A stretch of 64,000 nt of DNA from positions 3,906,001 through 3,970,000 of the forward strand of contig NC_049565.1 of the NCBI RefSeq assembly GCF_013368755.1. The letters are read 5' to 3'. Shown here one piece after another: positions 46,153-60,000 of the stretch (position 1 is its first letter; each line of letters opens with the position of its first letter). This DNA is from Talaromyces rugulosus. Taxonomy: Eukaryota > Ascomycota > Eurotiomycetes > Eurotiales > Trichocomaceae. The position numbers and the translations under genes were made by a program. Below the pieces are notes generated by a model. It was not told the origin of the DNA and made no database searches. It worked only from the letters and a program-made list of their open reading frames with translations.

Positions 46153-47382
46153 ACAACGAATCGGATAATTCAATCTTATCATTACTCGTGGCTTTTGCCG
46201 CAAAGAGGCTGTAGGATATAATGGAAGCTAGCCACCACATCGTGTATCATTTATGGGACATGTAAGACTCATAATAAAATACTGTTTTTTCAATGTTACT
46301 GTGCGATACCGCAATTCCAACAAGTTGCACCTTGCGACTACTACTTTTGAAGGCATGAGGCAATTAATTGCCGCAAACTTTGCTTAGGTAGTTACTAGGT
46401 AATTGGTCTAGAACATTGATCAAGGAAAAGTTGGTCCAACTCTTCATAACTTGGTTTTTGCCATTGTGCAATTTCTACAAGTTAGTTGACAGAAAAGAGC
46501 CGAGACACAGTCACTAGATACCTAAAGCATTACAAAATAACTGGTCCTAGCTGGTGTTACATTGAGTAGCCTGCATGCCGCTGCGGGCGAGAAATTATTC
46601 AATCTCAATTTTTTGTTCTGCTTGCTCACTTGATAATACGGAGTACTCCGTACAGGAGTCAGTGAGCAAAAAGTCGTGTTTGTAACTTGATACGTGCAGC
46701 TTGTAATGTTTGATTATACATAACAATGTATTTTATGATAAGCTCAAGCATTCTAAAAAGGCTAAGTAAAGCCCAATAATTTGGACTTTGATATTATGTA
46801 GTATTTGTGTGTTGTTGGTTGGATAAGCAAGCCCTTCCTAGCACTGATTGCACATGTTTTTAATCATACGGAGTAGGTTTGCAAGTCTATCTTCCGTGTT
46901 GTAGATAAGCACGCCATACTGTTGGTTTTTTCGTAGTACTTAATATGTACTATTATTACTATTGCTGGGTGCGGCTCAGCGAGAATCAGTCTATTGTCAG
47001 ATATTAGTACGTATTACGGTTGGTTCTCCACAGCACCCTAGCTCGGCCAAGCGAGGGTTTTGAAACACATGTAAATACGCAAGGATGGTACTGTCATAAC
47101 CATTACAATAACATCGAGGTTAATGCTCAAAAATTCCCTCGTATTTTTGACTAACGGTTACTGGGCCAGATCCATAATTTCTGATATCTATGTTTGAATC
47201 CGACGCTAAACTAGCATCTTAGTGCCGTAATTAGCGAGGACTCGACTGGAAGATGTCTCCCTCCAGCATAATCCGTAAACTTGACTTTACGGATTAATTT
47301 TCAATTTTTCATTCGATCCAAAACACTCTCTTTGATATTCGAAAACAATACGACAAGCCCGCCTTGTCTTTGAGTTTTAGTC
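46153..47382. other. Intergenic between DUF3328 genes, AT-rich
   Basis: About 1.2 kb with no supported gene. It contains a perfect 16-nt palindrome (listed separately) and a further CGGAGTA half-site near 46868. The size suggests room for a lost gene, but no relic was recognised. Confidence 0.5.
46637..46652. promoter_or_regulatory. Perfect palindrome with CGG-N6-CCG
   Basis: The 16-nt sequence TACGGAGTACTCCGTA is its own reverse complement and holds CGG and CCG triplets six bases apart, the geometry of several Zn2Cys6 regulators. It lies about 730 nt upstream of DUF3328 gene 3. The same palindrome is frequent in intergenic DNA of many ascomycetes, so a specific role in this cluster is uncertain. 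Confidence 0.4.
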
Positions 47383-48434
47383 ATGGGAGCCGAGTATACG
47401 GACGAGCACCGTGATTCGGAGTCATCATACAACCAAGAATATGATGGTCTGGTGTCCGGTGTCCCTCGTCCGGCTGACAAGAAGAAGCTTGCAAAGATCG
47501 TCAAGTTGATTCCAGTCTTTCTGATCCTATCGCTTGCTCTAAACGTTGCACAATTTGTATATTTCGTTGTGCACAAGCCAGTCTTTCGTTCTGCCTATGG
47601 TAGGTCTAGTCATATTGGTACCCCTTGTGATGGTGGATGGCTGAACGATATATGATCACAGCAAAGTTACCTGAAGGTGAAATGGAAATCCCGTTCCATT
47701 ACGCCACGGAGTACAGTGACGATAATCATACCCTTGAGGAAAAGGACGCTATGTGGAACGCAATCGATATCAGTGATGGGTTTATAGCCATCACACATGA
47801 TGAGGCAGACAGCCTGGGACTTCCACGTTCTCAGGTATTTCCTTGGGATGTTAACAAAGGCATGTATGTTACCCACGGGTATCATGCTCTGCACTGTACC
47901 GTAAGTGACTGCTGCTTGACTTCCAAACGCACTTGGGCTTAAACAATCATTTAGGGTCTTCTCCATGCGTACACCTATGACTCTCATATTGGAAAAAAGC
48001 CCCTGGTATCCTATCACCATATCGAGCACTGCCTTGACTTGCTTCGCCAGGACATCATCTGCGCGGCGGATGACTTCTTGGACTACACAAAAGATCACGG
48101 CGACCAGTTCTTTGTTGCGGATGGACAGCCACGTAAATGCCGTGACTGGAGCAAACTTGAGGCATGGGCAAAGGAACGAACTGCGTGCTACAAAACCGTC
48201 AACATCACTCGCTCCGGCGAGGACCATGGCGTTGAGCATCAGCTCGATCGATACACCTACTGCCCGCCTGGAAGCCCTTACGAGCCATTAATCAAAGCGT
48301 ATAAAGATCTTGGGCGCGTAAACTCAGGGAATTTGGATCACTCAGCTTCTGGGGAGTTGACTCCAGAGCAGCAGAAAGCTGAGGAGGAGATTGTTAAGGA
48401 GCATAACAATGCTATTTTCAATAACAGCTCTTAG
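47383..48434 (+). CDS. DUF3328 (UstYa-like) oxidase 3
   Basis: Three exons (47383–47599, 47662–47900 and 47955–48434) give 311 residues. The N-terminal ~35 residues are charged, followed by one membrane helix (about 42–63). Signature motifs are intact: HALHC at 147–151 and HIEHC at 174–178, then LLRQDIICAAD. A CRDW block and a Glu/Lys-rich C-terminal tail follow. The first exon joins at Ala73 just after the helix, the same relative place as in oxidases 2 and 4, which supports common descent. Confidence 0.93.
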
Positions 48435-48941
48435 GTATTGGAGCTTGAAATACCCGTTGTTGCCACGTATGTAAAGTAGTATATACGAAGCGGTGTGGAA
48501 TACTACAAGGCGGTTGCATGGGAAAGGTTGGAGGGTTATCTGTGTTATTAATTTGAACTCTGCCACTGTTAAGTTGAATCTAAATACTTGCTGTATTTTC
48601 TGCGTATTAGGTGCGAGGAATATAGTTGAAATAGCAGTTAGAAAAAATAGGACATTGCTAAAAAAAAAATAAAGTCCTTACCTCCCCTATCTAGTGCTCG
48701 ACTCAAAGTAGTGTCAACAATCGGATTTACTTTGTTTTAAGTACTGGAAACGTATCGCGGGTAATGGTCGTTAAGCAGGCCCGAAGCTTTATTATAGAAA
48801 CTGGACTTGTGTGCAAAATGAAATTATACAACTATTCAAACATACAAGAAAGATTATTTAACGTGAATTATTCAAATGCGCATTTTCCACCTCATTATAT
48901 GTTCATAGTTTGCAAGAGTACGGAATAACCTGACTCATGTA
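48435..48941. other. Convergent intergenic region
   Basis: 3' flanks of two convergent DUF3328 genes. AT-rich, with no recognised element. Confidence 0.5.
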
Positions 48942-50131
48942 TTACAGCCGGTCGTGTTGGTGGAATTCGTCGTGTTTCTCCCAATGCTCAACCCCATGCG
49001 AGTTGGTCCATTCTTGCAATTTCTGAAAGTTCCGGCACTTATAATGGCTATTTAATTCCACCTTGAACCCCGAGGCTAGGTCTCGCTCCTTCGTGACAAG
49101 TAGCGGCGTCATATCGCTGTAACAGAGAAGGCTGATACGCAGATCTTCAATGCATCGATTGATATAACCGCGCATCTCGTCTGCTGGCTTCTGCATTTCC
49201 AACGAGATTAGATGTTGTGGATATTTCCCTGCCTGGAGCCAGGTATATTGACGGATTAAGTCCTGTAATGATGAATTGAAATTGTAAGCAAGTATCCACT
49301 ATTTGTGATTGTAAATACTAACGAGACACCCGAGCTGATGGTAGACTTTGGATATGGCTGTAAAACCCTCCTTTCCATCCGATTTAACCGATTCATATGG
49401 CTCCGGGTCGGTGCGATTTAAGATTGGCATCGCCCAGTTTTCGACCATGGTGGCTTCATCTATATTTAGAAGAGCGTTAAGATCACTAATAGGAGGCCAT
49501 TTACTTCAAAACTGGTGTGAAGAAGTGAGGAGGGATTGAACCTACGTTGCCAAAGGTCTCTCCAACTTTGTTCTCGTTCCGCAGTGGGTGGTCCAATGTA
49601 TTTATCTCCATTTGAGTATGTATCATAGAGGTTCCCGGTCAAATATTCAATGGCATCGATGGCCGGGGCTTCAAAACAGTAGTTAGAAAGGTTGACTTGA
49701 GCACTTGCGTTGAAAAATAGAAAGCAAGAAACATACTATAAGGTGACAGCCTCTGGATGCAGTTCTTATCTGTTGCATGGATCAAGTACTCATACTCGGA
49801 AGCTGGAGCATCAAGTTAGAACATTCCTGTACATTTCAGTGCAATTAAAACGACAAGACAAACCGGATGTTATAACAGGCTGGCTCGAAGGTGATTCGGA
49901 ATTCACGTACGGAATTACGAATATAGTTAGGTTCACAACAAGTAGAATAATAGAGAGAGAAAGAAGAAAATAAATCGGCCATCTCTGGCGCTGAAATCGA
50001 GGACTGGGCAACGAACTCAGTCCACAATGCTCACAGCAAATTTTTGTAGCGGAATCATCAATCGCTATTGTAGTAGAACTCGTAGAGCGAGGTCCTTGAT
50101 CGGACTGTGTGAGTGCTGTATATTCTGGCAT
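48942..50131 (-). CDS. DUF3328-family protein 4 with degenerate HxxHC motifs
   Basis: Five exons (50131–49864, 49802–49737, 49668–49546, 49459–49323 and 49262–48942) with consistent phases give 304 residues. The membrane helix lies at about 53–75. The usual family landmarks are present: the SPYTPAIDAIEY segment, VYHQLGC, an LRISLLCYSD segment and a CRNF block. However, the first motif reads HQLGC (193–197; second His replaced by Gly) and the second YINRC (231–235; both His replaced by Tyr and Arg). The frame, splicing and landmarks are otherwise intact, so this is not simple decay. It may be a non-catalytic partner of another DUF3328 protein (UstYa and UstYb act together in ustiloxin synthesis) or have a different metal site. 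Divergent from the NRPS. Confidence 0.85.
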
Positions 50132-51035
50132 CGTTGACAAACACGCCAGTAGCTTGCCTAAACAACGAAGAAATCTACACACTGCATGCGCTTGCCTATT
50201 CCGCCGAGCGTACGGTACGGCCTCGCTATCTTTGAGATTGCTCGGCCATAATAATACCGAAAGGGGTGTTTTGTTATGACATGTTTCTATACATACAATA
50301 CAAACAATACAGACATTACATTACTGACGATACAGCCCACATATTTATTACATGGAGGCTCCCGCGGGAGTGGTGGAGTCGTGGACTAAAACTTTAGCGG
50401 CGGCTCCACTTCCGGGAGTCGGTCGAGTCATGCCCATGATCTAACATCTACAGCCGAGCACGAATACGGAACACTCCAGCAGTCAAAACCAACATGTTAC
50501 AGCCACTTACTACGGCAACACTGCAAGTTTATCAGTCTCTTTTCTCAAGTTAGCCGTGTTTGTTTTGATAATTGTGGTTGCTTGTCCCGTTTCCAGATGG
50601 ACCCGCTGAGCTAGAACCAGAAAGTACCCACGCCGTAACGCGCAACGCTGCTCGTATACCTTGACGGCTGGGTACCTAGGCCAAGTTATGATTACATACA
50701 GCTTGTAGGTAAATACCGTGGAGAAATACCTGGAGAATTACCGTGCTATGTTGGAAAATTCAGCTACCTTCGAGAAAAGATTAGCGGCGTGTACTATAAT
50801 CTACTAAAAACCAACATGTGGTAAATGAGCTTTGGATGGGCCCAATTCATGTAGATCTCATAGAGCTTCCTTTACAGAGGATAGCTGTGAGCTTAGTGCC
50901 AATTGCAGAGTTCACGAGCAGCAGTAATACCTTTTGCAAGTCTACGTGTATGCATGCTTTGGGTGCATAGATTCATTCTTGCATTAGCAACAGCTAGCTA
51001 GTGAAACATTATATCGCAACAGTTCAAACGACAAC
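50132..51035. promoter_or_regulatory. Divergent promoter region, DUF3328 gene 4 / NRPS
   Basis: About 900 nt. A GC-rich patch at about 50354–50432 contains the perfect 12-nt palindrome CTCCCGCGGGAG (50359–50370) and two loosely matching direct copies of GGCTCC…CGGGAGT…GAGTC. It could be an operator region or the end of a degraded small transposon. An in-frame stop at 50985 precedes the NRPS start. Confidence 0.45.
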
Positions 51036-54000
51036 ATGCACGTCGCGTATTTTCGGCTTCAAAACAACCCCTCTAAGCTAGAGATAGCTGTAGCATGGAC
51101 AGTTCTGCTCAAAGACTATGTCGGCTCGTCAAGTGTCTCATTCCTTGCCACCGGCTACACATCTCTGGACAATCCGAATTTCATCAGTCTACACATAGAC
51201 GAGCAGGAAAGGATTGACCAGCTGTCCAAAAGTCTACAGGCACAGCTTTCACAACCATCTCTTTCTACAACAATCGATGAACTGCCAGCGTTTCAGACAC
51301 ATTTACATATCGACAACAAACACTCCGAACAAACCAAAAGTCATAGACACTTGAAAGAGACAGACCACTCAAATGGCGATAATATTACCCGACTGTCAAA
51401 TTCAAAAATCGATTTGACAGTAAAATGTACAATTCTAGACCATGAACAAGAAGTCAAGGTCGTTGCAATACCGCATACCACCCTCAGCAGCAGCGCTCAG
51501 GCGCTACGTATTCTACACCAATTCGAGCACGTACTTCGTCAAGTCAATAACTTAACCGAGCAATCCGGACACCTGGTGTATAAAATAGATACCGCAAGCG
51601 AATGGGACATCAATAGTGTATGGAAATGGAACTCTACCGTCCCGACCCCAGAATCAAGAACGGCGCTCGATGTATTTGCCGAACACGTTGCACACCGTCC
51701 GAATTCCCTAGCAGTAAATGCATGGGATGGCGATTTCACGTATGCAGAGCTAGATAGCCTGTCCACTGAATTCAGTTTGCGCCTGGCAAATGAGGTTAGT
51801 TTAGGACCTGGCAACATCGTACCATTGTGCTTTGAAAAGTCCAAATGGACACCAGTTGCAATGTTATCTGTGATAAAAACCGGAGCGGCGTTCACCTTGA
51901 TTGATGAAAATCTTCCGAACGACAGATTGCGCCAAATTGCAAAGCTTGTTAAGCAAGAAACGATATTGGCACTTTCATCAGGCTCGCAGAAACATCGCGC
52001 GCAGCTCATGGCATCCCGGGTTATTATTGTAGATTCTAACTTCCTGGAAACTACATACCCGCCATCGACAAAAACGCGAGCTCAAATTCATGTCACACCC
52101 GATTCTCTGCTATACATTGTGTTCACTTCAGGGTCAACGGGGGTACCGAAGGCGATCATGCTATCACACAACAACATGTGCACGTTTGTGACATTGAGCG
52201 GAGCCTTGAGCGACTTGACACCACGGTCAAGAATTCTTGCACTCTCTTCATACGCATATGATGTGTCTCTGGGTGACGCATTCATCAGCCTACTGACCGG
52301 AGCTTGCTTATGTATTCCTTCATCCTGGGAATGTAAAAATAATGTCGACCAAGTGGTCGAAAACTACAAAGTGACGCGCCTAATGACTACACCTTCCATA
52401 TCTAAGACGCTTCGCCCATCGGATTCGCCGAGCTTAGAAGTTCTAGTACTGTGCGGCGAACCGTGCAGCGAGGATGCACTCGCCAGGTGGCGGGGATCTC
52501 ACACGCGGATCATAAATTCATACGGCCCAGCCGAGTGTACTGTAGAGACGGTTGCAAATTACAACGTCCTAATGTCGAAGAAGCCCAATGTGATCGGAAA
52601 AGGACTAGGCGCCTGTTGGATAGTCGATCCGGTTGACCATGGCCGGCTGGCACCGGTTGGGGGGGTAGGCGAACTCGTTTTGGAAGGACCCTTGGTCGGA
52701 TTAGGTTATCTTCACGACGGAGAGACTACAAGGAAGAAATTTCTTGATCACGCACCGTGGCTGGAAAATGGGCTTCCTGGGCTGGCGAACGAGCGTAAAG
52801 CGCGATTGTACCGCTCCGGCGACCTTGTTCGATACACAGATGACGGAGATATTGAATACATTGGCCGTGGCGACCTGCAAGTTAAGATCCGGGGCCAGAG
52901 AGTTGAGCTGGGAGAAGTTTCGGCGCATCTACAAGAGTTCATTCCGCCATCTATCCAGTGGTGTCCGGAGGTTGTGAAACTGGAGAGTGGAGCAGAGCTT
53001 CTCGTTGTATTCCTTGTAGTCAATACTACGGATGAGCCAAAGGACCAAATCTCGAAAAGACTGAGAACACTAGTTGATCGCGTCAACACAGAACTACAAA
53101 CAAGATTACCTCCCTCCATGGTGCCTAGTGCATATGCAGAAATCGACTCTGTCCCACTCTCTCTGTCGGGCAAGGTTGATCATAGAAGACTCAAGCAGCT
53201 GGGACTATCCTTGCCAACAAGTCAATGGATAGTATGGCAAAACAAGCCGGTTGCTGAACCAAGTACCAATGGAAGCTCCTATTCCCCCATCAACGATAAA
53301 AAGCTCTCCAATGAAAACGGTCCTGTCAATGGAAGTACTCGGGGTTCTAGAGAAATTACCATTCCGCAAAATGGAAATGGAGTGAACAGCCAAGAGCAGC
53401 ACAACAAGCTGGAGACGCTGAAGCGTGTCTGGAGCGATATCCTCCACGTCGACATAAAGTCGATCCATGACTCAGATACCTTCTTTTCTCACGGCGGTGA
53501 ATCTTTAACTGCTATCAAATTTGTCAGTGCTGCTTCTAAAGTTGGCATTCAGCTTGATGTCGCCACGATATTTGGGTATCCACAGCTTTCTGCTCTATCA
53601 ATCAAAGCAAAATGGTCTTACGTATCATTTCTTGAACCGCTTGTAAGATTCTCACTGTTGAATTCAAAAGATGGTCTCACAGAAATAAGTTCTCTGTATG
53701 GAATTGAAATCGATGACATAGAAGACGCCTATCCGTGCACGCCACTACAAGAAGGTTTGATATCAGCGGAGAGCTTGAATTCGACAAATTATGTCGGCCG
53801 CGGAACATTTGCACTACCGAAGGACATCGACATTGAACGGTTTGCACAAGCGTGGCAGCGTGTAACAGCTGTTCATTCTATTTTAAGAACCAGAATCGTT
53901 GATACAGAATCCAATGGTCTGCTACAAGTGGTTTTGCGTGACGGACCTGTGTTTGGGGGCATCCAAACACAACCGCTGGCGAGTTATCTCAAAGAAGACA

Positions 54001-57000
54001 GTCAAAATAAGTTGGGACTAGGCACGGAGCTCTGTCGCTGGGGTATTGTGCGTCATCTCGGCTTAAGCTACCTCGTCCTGACTATGCATCACGCAATTTA
54101 CGATGGCTGGACTCTCCCACGGCTAGGTCAAGAAGTTTTCCGGGCATATAATGGAGTCCGAATTCAACCCAGCGTAGGATTCAATATCTTTGTCAAACAT
54201 GTCATGTCGATTTCCTACAAACAAGCAGAAGAGTTCTGGACACGTCAACTAGCAGACCCAGAAAGGACAGCAGCATTCCCACCACTACGGAATGGAGTTC
54301 GCGAGCCTAGAGCTGACTCTGTGGTATCAAAAAGCGTCCATGTTCCCTCAAACGCGAATCAAGACACATCAATACCTTCCTTACTCAGAGCTGCATGGGC
54401 TTTGCTGGTATCTAAATTATCCGGAAACGATGATGTTATTTTTGGAGCAACAGTGTCTGGTCGCAACGTGGCGATCCATGGTATTGAGGATCTTCTTAGC
54501 CCTACCATATCGACAATTCCGGTACGAGTGAGAATTGACAGCAACGACAGCGTGAGTACTTTCGTTAGAGCTGTGCAGAACCAAGCATTGGAAGCTATGC
54601 CTTTCGAGAACCTGGGCCTGCACAACATCAGAAGATTCAACGCAACCACGCGGGACGGGAGCAAATTCCAGACACTTTTTATTGTTGACCCCCCGGGAGA
54701 ATGTAGTATTGATATATCAAAGTCATTAAGTCCATCAGATCAGGAGCTAAAGGAAACGTTGGAACAACTGGATGACACATTAAGTGCTGCGCTGTCAAAC
54801 TTCAACGAATACAGTTTGATGATTATCATCATGCAGAAAAATGAACAACTCCAGATCAAAGCCAGCTATGACTCCCGAATTTTGAACCACGCCGATGCTA
54901 ATCTATTGCTGGATCAATTTGTGAATGTAGCAGAGCAACTTGGTTGCAGCAACAATGTGAAGCGCAGCTTGAGAGATTTAAAGTTAGCTGGCATAAGCGA
55001 CATTGAAAAGATCTGGCAGTGGAACGAGTATATTTCTCCTGGAGTAAAGGAGAGCGTACACCATATAATAGGTCAAACTATTAGCCTTCACCCAGAGGCG
55101 CAAGCCATCGCAGCCTGGGACGGAAGTGCAAGTTTCAGTGAGCTGGATAAGCTGTCCTCAAATCTCTGCTATTCCTTGCAGAGCAAAGGCATTGGTCGTG
55201 GTAGCTTGGTTCCCATTTGCATGGAAAAGTCCATGTGGGCAACAGTCGCAATGCTCGCCATCTTGAAAACAGGGGCCGGCTTTGTTGCAATGGACATTAT
55301 CAGCCAGCCCAAGAAGCGCCTCAAGATTATTGTTGACCAGATAAACGCTACATGCATTGTAACCACCAGCCAGACCACAGACCTGGCACGGCAGCTGTGT
55401 GAAGAAGTCATTGTTTGCGACCACAAGTCACAGTATCTCACAATTGGCACCAATGATACATTCAAACAAGATGCCCAATCTCAACCCTCTGACACTGCGT
55501 TTGTTGTGTTCACCTCTGGAAGCACCGGCGTTCCCAAAGGTATCATTATTACACACGAGAACTTTTCCACAACCATTGCACATCATGCACGGGAATTGAA
55601 GCTCACGAAGGATTCGAGAATATTCGACTTTGCCTCTTACAGTTTTGATATTGCTGTCCACAATGCACTGATGGCCCTAAGTGTGGGAGGATGCCTTTGT
55701 ATACCGAGTGAGGAAGATCGAAAAAACGATATTGAAGGCTCGTTTAAGCGACTAAAAGCCAATTGGGCCGATATCACCCCATCTGTGGCACGTCTGATTG
55801 ATCCGTCTGCTATTCCTGGCCTGGAAACCCTTGTTCTAAGTGGGGAGGCGGTCAGCAAAGATATCGTACAAACATGGGGCAAGAAAGTCCACCTAATAAA
55901 TGCCTACGGTCCAGCTGAATGTCAGATTTGCACGGTCAATGGAACTATTGCTGGTGTCGATAATGCAGCAGACATTGGCCTTGGGGTGGCCTGCGCAACC
56001 TGGATCGTGGATCTTGGAACTGACAATTTGACACCTATTGGCGCCATAGGAGAACTCGTTATTGAAGGTCCCATTGTCAGCCCAGGATACCTGAATGACT
56101 CGAATCATAGTTTTATTCGTGATCCATCGTGGTTGACCGAGGGCTCTACTTCAGTACCTGGTAGAAAGGGCCATCTCTATCGAACCGGAGATTTGGCCCG
56201 CTATCGACCTAATGGGACGATAGTGTACATGGGCAGAGCTTCAACGCAAGCCAAGTTACATGGTCAGCGCATCGAACTGAGTGAGGTTGAGTTCTATGTT
56301 AAAAAGGCGGACACTTCGCTAAAGGAAGTTATCGCTGATGTTGTCGACGTTGGCGGAACAAATATTCTGACTGCATTCGTCGTTGCTTCAAACGATGGTC
56401 ATGTAATGTCTCTAGAAAAGGATGTCACCTTGACAGTTGGGCCCATTCCTCCTCCTCTAGGGCTGAATCGAGCCCTGAAAAGTGACCTTCCTAGCTATAT
56501 GATCCCTGGGCTGTTTTTGCAAATCTCCCATATTCCTCTATCGACAACACGTAAGGTTGATCGTAACCTTTTGAAAGAGCGTGCTTCTAGTATCTCGTGG
56601 GAACAGATTCGCGAACTCACACGACACGAAGCGGATGCTGGAGAAACGACACTTACTCCGCGACAGCTGGATCTAGCACAGATTTGGTCAAGCGTACTAA
56701 AGACTGATATAGCCAAAATCACAGCCCATAGTGATTTTTTCCAGCTTGGTGGCGATTCTATCTCCGCAATGCGCCTGGTGAAGTACTCTCAAAAAATGGG
56801 ATTGTCGTTCACCGTTGCAGACGTGTTCCGACACTCACAACTCCAAGAACTGACCAGCCTGGTCACAGAAGTTGTGGAAAAAGAGAGTATTGCAAACATA
56901 ATCCAGCCATTCTCGCTCGTTTCAGGTAAATCAGTAGATTCCTTGGTTTCGACAGCAGCCACCGTCTGTAATGTTTCTCGCGATGCAATCATGGACGTGT

Positions 57001-60000
57001 ATCCCTGTACTGCTTTTCAGGAGGCAGTCTTTGCACTGACAGCAAGTAACTCGTCCGCCTACGTGCAGCATACGCTGTTGAGATTCGGTAATGATCTAAA
57101 TATCGAGCGTGTGCTAGGAGCTTGGTATGCTGTTATTGGCGCAACTAGCATCTTACGAACCAGACTTGTCCAGTCTGAGGATGCACAGCTCTTCCAAGTT
57201 GTTGTTCGGCAAAAAGATCAGCTATGGAATTGGTACAGTAGTACAGAGGAGTATATCCGTGAGACAGCAAAAGTTCCCATGGAGCTAGGCAATGAGCTCT
57301 CTCGCTTTGGAGTCGTTCGCGATAATTCAACAACGCCGCCTTCCTATATTCTCATATGGACAATGCACCATGCTGTTTACGATGCCTGGACTATGGACAT
57401 CATCCTTCGCCAAGTTTCCGAATATTACCAGTCCCAAAGCCTCTACACAATTACCCCGAGTTACAATATCTTTGTGGACTTTCTTCAGCGACAAGAGGGT
57501 ACGAGTGCAAAGTGGTGGCGGAACTATCTATCTGGTGCCTCGAATGCTTCGTTCTTCCCAAAAACACCTATGTCCCTAGTCGGGAACTCAGTAAACAGCT
57601 TGACTCGCAAAGAATTTGATTTACCTCGGATAATACCTCCAGGGTATTCACCAGCAGTCCTGCTGCGAGCTGCCTGGGCTATCGTCATGGCTCGACACAC
57701 GAGCAGCGAGGCTGTCGTCTTTGGCGAAACACGTCTCGGTCGTAATGTTCCTGTGAAGGATATGGAGAAAATTCCTGGTCCGACTATTGCATCAGCTCCA
57801 ATCCTGCTTAATGTGGACCGGGAGCAGGCCATCAAATCACTTTTGGACACAGTGCGAGAGGACGGCATTCAAATGCAAGAGTTTGAGCATCTTGGTCTTC
57901 AAAATATATCTCGTGTCAGTGACGATGCTCGCGCGGCTTGTAATTTCCAGACACTCCTCGTTTTCCTAGAAGCAGAGGACAGAGTTGACGGCGACTCGAT
58001 ATTCCGGGTAGACGACACGATTGATGATATTCGAAACTTCAACAATAATCATCTTCTCATATACTTAAGTCTGACGAGGACAAGCCTGGTGACACAGGCT
58101 GTTTTCCGAGAACATGCGGTTTCAAGAGGATACGTAGATTTGGTTCTCAACCAACTCCATTCTACTTTCTCGGCTATATGTGACTTGCCGCTACACACAC
58201 TGGTCAGAGAGCTTGATGTGGCCAGTGAACAGGACTTGACGCAAATCTGGGAATGGAATGCAACGCCGGCGCAAACTGTCGACGCATTCATCCATGAACT
58301 GATTGCCCAAAACGCACAAAAGCACCCAGACAAGCTAGCCGTAGTAGGTCATGATGGTCAAATGACTTACAAAGAGCTCGACCAATACTCGAACAACCTA
58401 GCTGCACAACTTATTGCTAGGGGAGTTGGCATAAATACGTTTGTGCCGCTGTGTTTTGAAAAGTCTTTTCTCGTACCCGCTGCAATGTTAGCAGTCATAA
58501 AGACAGGAGCCGCATTTTGGGTCATGGATGTGTCTTATCCTGAGAGCAGACTAAAATTAATCACTGAGGCCTTGGGGGCGCATTTGCTTCTTAGCAGCCC
58601 GTCACAGGTTGTTCTGGCGCAAAGACTGGGCAAAAATGTTCTTGTTGTCAATGAAAACACCTACCAAGACGACGGCGCACTCGAGACACATCCTATCATC
58701 GAGGCCTCACCGCGGGATACGGATCGCTTAATGTACGTTTGCTTCACTTCTGGAAGCACCGGCGTGCCCAAGGGAGTAAAGGTAACACATAAAAACCTTG
58801 CCTCGGCCGCCGTGGCCCAGACCCGAGAACTTGACTTTGTTTGCGAGGACAGAGTTTATGACTTCTCGTCTCACGCGTTCGACGCAAACATATGGCATTT
58901 CTACCTTGGTTTAGTCGTGGGAGCCTGCGTATGCATTCCATCCCTCGAAGAGCGCACTAGCAACCTGGCAGGCAGCATCACAGCCTTCAAAAGCACCGCA
59001 CTCTTTCTAACGCCCTCTGTGGCTCGTACGATAGACCCAAAAGACGTCCCAACCGTCAAGAGATTGTACTTGGGAGGAGAAGCAGTGACTCCTCTAGATG
59101 TGTCCATGTGGAAAGATTCGCTGGAACTCTGGGGAGCTTACGGGCCCACAGAAACGACGCCATTATGCATATTCACCAGGCTCTTTGCTCCAGAATCCGC
59201 ATCAAACATTGGGAGAGGTATCGGCGTGAGGTCATGGGTTGTTAATCCAAGCAACCACGACGAGTTGGTGGCCATTGGAGCGGTTGGAGAGATGGTGAAT
59301 GAAGGCCCTCTGGTCACATCCGGTTATCACAACCTACCCAAGAAGACTGCCCAGGTGTTTATAGAAGATCCAGAATTCCTCCAACGTGGATTCAAGAGGA
59401 GTAGGGGGCGCCGAGGCAGGCTCTACAAAACTGGAGATCTAGTCAGGTACTGTTATGATGGCACAATCCAGTACTTGGGACGGGCAGACACACAAGTGAA
59501 ACTGAGGGGACAGCGAGTCGAGTTTGGTGAGATAGAGTATCATCTCAAGCGAGCTTTACCACATGTTTCAACTATATGCGATGTTGTCGTTCACCCCTTT
59601 TCTGGTCGTCCTATGCTCGTGGCGTTCTGTGCTTTGTCCGCAGCTGACTCCTTGGATAAACACTCGACCAGAGTATATCTCAGCAAGCGGCTTCCACCGT
59701 ATATGGTGCCCGAATTCTTCTTTCGCATTGAAGATATCCCCAGGAACAAGTCCGGCAAAGTTGATCGTCTTAATTTGAGAGAATTAGGACCTAAGCTTCT
59801 GCTTGCATCCACAGAGCAAGACAACGAGGGCGGCGTAGAGTATTTGCACGGGCCTCTTACAGAAAACGAAACTATACTGGGTGCATTGTGGGCTACGTCT
59901 CTTGGCCAAAAAGATATCTTGCTTTCACCCGATACTGATTTCGTTGACGTGGGCGGCGACTCAATCGCGGCAATGAAACTGTCAAATCTGTCGCGAAAAC

